36,336 nt of DNA from an uncultured Spartobacteria bacterium (GTDB taxonomy: Bacteria; Verrucomicrobiota; Verrucomicrobiia; Chthoniobacterales; Chthoniobacteraceae), in contig CAIZLD010000059.1 in the NCBI GenBank assembly GCA_903933715.1, positions 1 to 36,336 on the forward strand, given 5' to 3'. The notes under the pieces are model-generated. The model was not told where the DNA came from, did no database searches, and worked only from the letters and a program-made list of their open reading frames with translations. Below, piece after piece: positions 33,314 to 36,336 of the stretch. Numbering within the stretch: the first letter of the stretch is position 1; each line of letters starts with the position of its first letter. The position numbers and the translations under genes were made by a program.

Positions 33314-34312
33314 ATGATGGTATTAGCTCTCGAATCTTCGTGTGACGAAACAGCGGCGGCGGTGCTTTGCGCAAAAAGGGGATTGCTCGCCAGCGAAATC
33401 GCTTCCCAGATCGCCGTTCACCGGGCCTACGGCGGCGTGGTGCCGGAGGTCGCTTCGCGTCAACACCTCACGCATTTGCGCGAAGTGATCGACACGGCAT
33501 TAGGCCGCGCCGGGGTCAGACTGGAAGAAATCGATGCCGTGGCTGCCACCGCCGGGCCGGGTCTGGCCACTTCCCTGATGATCGGGCTTTCGGCGGCCAA
33601 AGGGCTGGCGCTGGGGCTGGGCAAGCCATTCCTCGCCATCAATCACATCGAAGGGCACATGCTCTCGCCATTTTTCAACGGCCACGCGATCGAACCCGCC
33701 GTGGGGCTCGTGGTGAGCGGAGGCCATACGCTGCTGGTGGAGATCGACGGGTTTGGCGAATACCGGCTTTTGGGGCAGACCCGGGACGATGCCGCCGGGG
33801 AAGCGTTCGATAAGGTTGGAAAACTGATGGGGCTGCCGTATCCGGCCGGGCCGGTTATTGACCAACTTTCCCGGCACGGCGACCCGTGCCGATTCGATTT
33901 TCCCCGTTCGATGCTCGGCTCGGGCGATTTTGCCTTCAGCTTCAGCGGGCTTAAGACGGCGGTCCGTTATTTGCTCCCGAAGCTTCCGGACCGATCCGAA
34001 GAAACGATTGCCGATCTCTGCGCCTCGTTCCAGGAAGCGGTGGTCGATGTGCTGGTGAGCAAGACGCTCGGGGCGGCGCGCGCCGCGGGTAAAAAGATCG
34101 TGGCGGTGAGCGGTGGCGTGAGCTGCAACAGCCGGTTGCGGGTCAAAATGGCGGCGGCCTGCCGTGAGGCCGGGCTGGAATTACGCATTGCCGATCCCGG
34201 TTTTTCCACCGATAATGCGGCAATGATCGGGTTTGTCGCACTGCATCGGCTGGAACGAAACCTGCTTTCCGTATTAACCGCGGACATTGAACCTAATCTC
34301 CGGTTGGTGTAG
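33314..34312 (+). CDS. tsaD: tRNA N6-threonylcarbamoyladenosine transferase
   Basis: TsaD, with TsaB and TsaE, transfers the threonylcarbamoyl group to A37 of tRNAs. The protein has 332 residues. VLALESSCDETAAAV is at the N-terminus, the metal-binding histidines are in NHIEGHMLSPF (about 111-121), VVSGGHTLLVEI follows, then DDAAGEAFDKVGKLMGLPYPAG and VAVSGGVSCNSRLR. All match the ASKHA-fold family. ATG codons at 33314 and 33317 are both usable; a weak purine-rich AGGGCGAG ends just before the first. tsaB and tsaE are not in the window. Confidence 0.96.
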   Translation: MMVLALESSCDETAAAVLCAKRGLLASEIASQIAVHRAYGGVVPEVASRQHLTHLREVIDTALGRAGVRLEEIDAVAATAGPGLATSLMIGLSAAKGLALGLGKPFLAINHIEGHMLSPFFNGHAIEPAVGLVVSGGHTLLVEIDGFGEYRLLGQTRDDAAGEAFDKVGKLMGLPYPAGPVIDQLSRHGDPCRFDFPRSMLGSGDFAFSFSGLKTAVRYLLPKLPDRSEETIADLCASFQEAVVDVLVSKTLGAARAAGKKIVAVSGGVSCNSRLRVKMAAACREAGLELRIADPGFSTDNAAMIGFVALHRLERNLLSVLTADIEPNLRLV

Positions 34313-34378
34313 GATGGCGCAAATGTCCTTTTTTTTAATGCAGCAAGGCCCGAGCGGTCAGGTGTCCTTTAAATCAGC

Positions 34379-36151
34379 ATGAATCCCAAAGACGCCGTCG
34401 ATATAGCTATTGCGTGTTTCGCCGCTTTTGGCGTGGTGGTGATGTTCTCGATCGCCTGGAACCAACGCCGCAAGCTGGATGAGGCTCGCAAACATACCCT
34501 GGCCCTGGAAGAGTCGATCACGGGGATTCACGCCGAGGCATTGAGGGTCAGCACCGCGGCGGAGAATGCCCAAAATGAGGCGTCACTCGCACTGCATCGC
34601 ACCGAGCAGGCCCAGCAATTTGCGGCGGTATTGATCGAATCGGCCGCCATGATCATCATGGCCGTGGACGAGGATGGCCATTTGCGGCTCTTCAACGAAC
34701 GTGCCGAGGATATTACCGGCTACAAGCGGGACGAGCTTTTCGATAAGGATTGGCTGTCGATCCTCTTCCCGGGAGAGGAGTTTGAACCGGCTCGTGAAGG
34801 GTTGCGGGCCGTAATGCGCGGGGAACTCGTGGGCATGGTGGAGACGTTGCTGGTGACCAAAACCGGCGGGGAGCGGACGATCTCCTGGCAATGCCGCAAG
34901 GTGATCTACCGCGACGAGGCGTTACGTTTGTTATTTGGCGTCGATCTGACCGACCGTTCCCTGGCGGAACGCGAGCGGCACGAGCTGGAGCGCAAATTGC
35001 TCGATATGCAAAAACTCGAAAGTCTCGGCGTGCTGGCCGGGGGGATCGCGCACGATTTCAATAATTTACTGACCGCCATCCTGGGCAATGCCCAGCTCGC
35101 CCGGCTCCAGCTTCAAGGCTCCTCTCCGTTGCAACAGAATTTGCTGGATATCGAGCGCACCTCCATCCAGGCCGCCGATCTTTGCAAGCAGATGCTCGCC
35201 TACTCCGGCCAGGGGCGGCTGGAAATCCGGCTGCTTGATCTCAACGAAACCATCCGCGACATGAGCCAGCTCTTGCGCGTTTCGGTCGCCAAGAAAGTGC
35301 AGCTCTCCTTCAACCTCGCCCACAATCTCCCGAGAGTTCGCGGGGACGAAAGCCAAATCCGGCAGGTGCTCATGAACTTGGTGATCAACGCGTCCGAAGC
35401 GATCACCGCCAGCGAGGGATCGATCTGGGTTTCCACCGGGGTTGTTCACCGGGCCCAGGAACTTTTCCATGGAATCTCGGAAACCGGCAAACCGGAGGAG
35501 CGGGACTATCTTTTCATCGAAATCACCGACACCGGCTGCGGCATGAGCGAGGAGACGCAATCGCGCATCTTCGATCCGTTCTTCACGACGAAATTCACGG
35601 GGCGCGGTCTGGGGCTCGCCGCGGTGCTTGGAATTGTGCGCAGCCATGGCGGCACGCTCGAATTAAAGAGCCAGGAAGGGGAAGGGACGACGTTTACGGT
35701 GCTCTTCCCGTGCGACGAAGCGAAGGAAGAGGAAAAGCCGTTCCGGGACGTGCAGTCGCAAGCGGTTCCAAAATGGAGCGGCGAAGGGCTCGTGCTCGTC
35801 GTGGACGACGAAGAGAGCGTGGTCTCCATGACGGCCCGGATGCTCGAAGCCTTTGAATTGAGCGTGATCACGGCCAGCGACGGGCGGGAGGGGGTCGAAA
35901 AGTTCACCGCCCATGCCGATGCGATTACCGCAATCCTGATGGATGTGACGATGCCGACGATGGGCGGCGTGGAAGCGTTCGACCGCATCCGCGTGATCCG
36001 GCCGGACGTGCCGGTCCTCTTTATGAGCGGCTACATGCGCGAAGGGGAGCTTCGCAACCTTGACCGGGCCACCGATTTTCTCCAAAAGCCGTTCAGGCTG
36101 GAAGATCTTCAAGAGAAACTGCGGTTGCTTTTAAGCGGCGCGAAGTCGTAG
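34379..36151 (+). CDS. Hybrid sensor histidine kinase (PAS-HisKA-HATPase-REC)
   Basis: The protein has 590 residues. A single membrane helix is at about 6-26, and a helical linker (30-80) leads to a PAS domain (about 84-195, LIESAAMIIMAVDEDGHLRLFNERAEDITGY). The HisKA H-box is GGIAHDFNNLLTAILGNAQL with phospho-acceptor H225. The ATPase boxes are N337 (NLVINASEA), DTGCG (384-388), FDPFFTTK and GRGLGLA (408-414). A receiver domain runs about 470-588, with D476/D477, phospho-acceptor D522 in ILMDVTMP and K570 in LQKPF. There is no output domain and no partner response regulator beside it, so phosphate likely passes to an unlinked protein. The signal is unknown. Confidence 0.93.
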   Translation: MNPKDAVDIAIACFAAFGVVVMFSIAWNQRRKLDEARKHTLALEESITGIHAEALRVSTAAENAQNEASLALHRTEQAQQFAAVLIESAAMIIMAVDEDGHLRLFNERAEDITGYKRDELFDKDWLSILFPGEEFEPAREGLRAVMRGELVGMVETLLVTKTGGERTISWQCRKVIYRDEALRLLFGVDLTDRSLAERERHELERKLLDMQKLESLGVLAGGIAHDFNNLLTAILGNAQLARLQLQGSSPLQQNLLDIERTSIQAADLCKQMLAYSGQGRLEIRLLDLNETIRDMSQLLRVSVAKKVQLSFNLAHNLPRVRGDESQIRQVLMNLVINASEAITASEGSIWVSTGVVHRAQELFHGISETGKPEERDYLFIEITDTGCGMSEETQSRIFDPFFTTKFTGRGLGLAAVLGIVRSHGGTLELKSQEGEGTTFTVLFPCDEAKEEEKPFRDVQSQAVPKWSGEGLVLVVDDEESVVSMTARMLEAFELSVITASDGREGVEKFTAHADAITAILMDVTMPTMGGVEAFDRIRVIRPDVPVLFMSGYMREGELRNLDRATDFLQKPFRLEDLQEKLRLLLSGAKS

Positions 36152-36184
36152 GTAGTGTATCTCGGCTTTTTTCGGAAGAAGAGA

Positions 36185-36261
36185 ATCCGCAGATTGCGCA
36201 GATGAACGCAGATTTATGCTGATATAATCGGCGAAAATCTGCGCAATCTGCGGATAACTCC
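36185..36261. repeat. Inverted copies of the ATCTGCG repeat
   Basis: 36185-36203 and 36237-36255 form perfect 19-bp arms (ATCTGCGCAATCTGCGGAT and its complement) around a 33-base loop. Both arms match parts of the repeat at 30061-30095. It follows the hybrid kinase and may act as a structural transcript end. Confidence 0.75.
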
Positions 36262-36298
36262 CCTGTCTTGCCTGCGAAAAGCTTCATGAGTATTACGT

Positions 36299-36334
36299 AC
36301 TAGGCTGAATCGACATTCAGATCGAGCCAAACCC
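36299..36334 (-). repeat. Structured dispersed repeat, right copy (inverted, cut by window end)
   Basis: This is the reverse complement of 104-138 with one extra base (35 of 36 positions). The match runs to two bases from the window end, so the repeat probably continues beyond it. Confidence 0.75.
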
Positions 36335-36336
36335 AA

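Overview
The window looks like chromosomal DNA of a high-GC Gram-negative (LPS-making) bacterium, most plausibly a member of the Verrucomicrobiota. That placement rests on the combination of LPS export genes, an HprK-HPr-Enzyme I set with no sugar permease beside it, and intergenic spaces packed with palindromic repeats. It is inference from gene content, because no rRNA or tRNA gene is present. Almost all genes are core housekeeping genes. I see no phage, plasmid, CRISPR, toxin-antitoxin or defence locus, and no transposase.

Layout. 1-402: structured dispersed repeats, including a possible MITE-like element. 403-7166: priA and, divergently, a lytic transglycosylase; then on the minus strand a YcaC-like hydrolase, gpsA-plsY (phospholipid synthesis; plsY is upstream) and hisD. 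7233-10190: a terminator, a secreted protein of unknown function and an O-antigen-ligase-like membrane protein, all minus. 10282-12442: two overlapping methyltransferase genes, the second Rsm22/METTL17-like. 12458-12655: a nearly symmetric 198-bp palindrome. 12787-19947: a long plus-strand run of a DUF1844 gene, kdsA, lptC-like, lptA-like, lptB, hpf, hprK, ptsH and ptsI. It joins Kdo synthesis and LPS export to ribosome hibernation and a regulatory phosphotransfer chain, and resembles the enterobacterial lptCAB-rpoN-hpf-ptsN-npr region without rpoN.

19989-23030: a DEDDy exonuclease-like gene and an exbB-exbD-tonB energy-transduction operon (minus). 23085-28402: two small unknown proteins, mlaE-mlaF-mlaD (lipid transport), a membrane PIN-TRAM protein and maf. 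28417-29981: aroK-queG (minus). 30155-36151: tsaC/sua5, murJ, tsaD and an orphan hybrid histidine kinase (plus). tsaC and tsaD both serve the tRNA t6A modification.

The envelope is the common theme: Kdo, LPS export, O-antigen ligation or polymerisation, phospholipid synthesis, Mla transport, MurJ, a lytic transglycosylase and the TonB motor are all here. The least expected content is intergenic. A 51-52-bp unit made of two consecutive hairpins occurs six times as three inverted pairs. Its stem sequences vary while pairing is kept. The two window ends also carry inverted copies of one 35-36-bp repeat.
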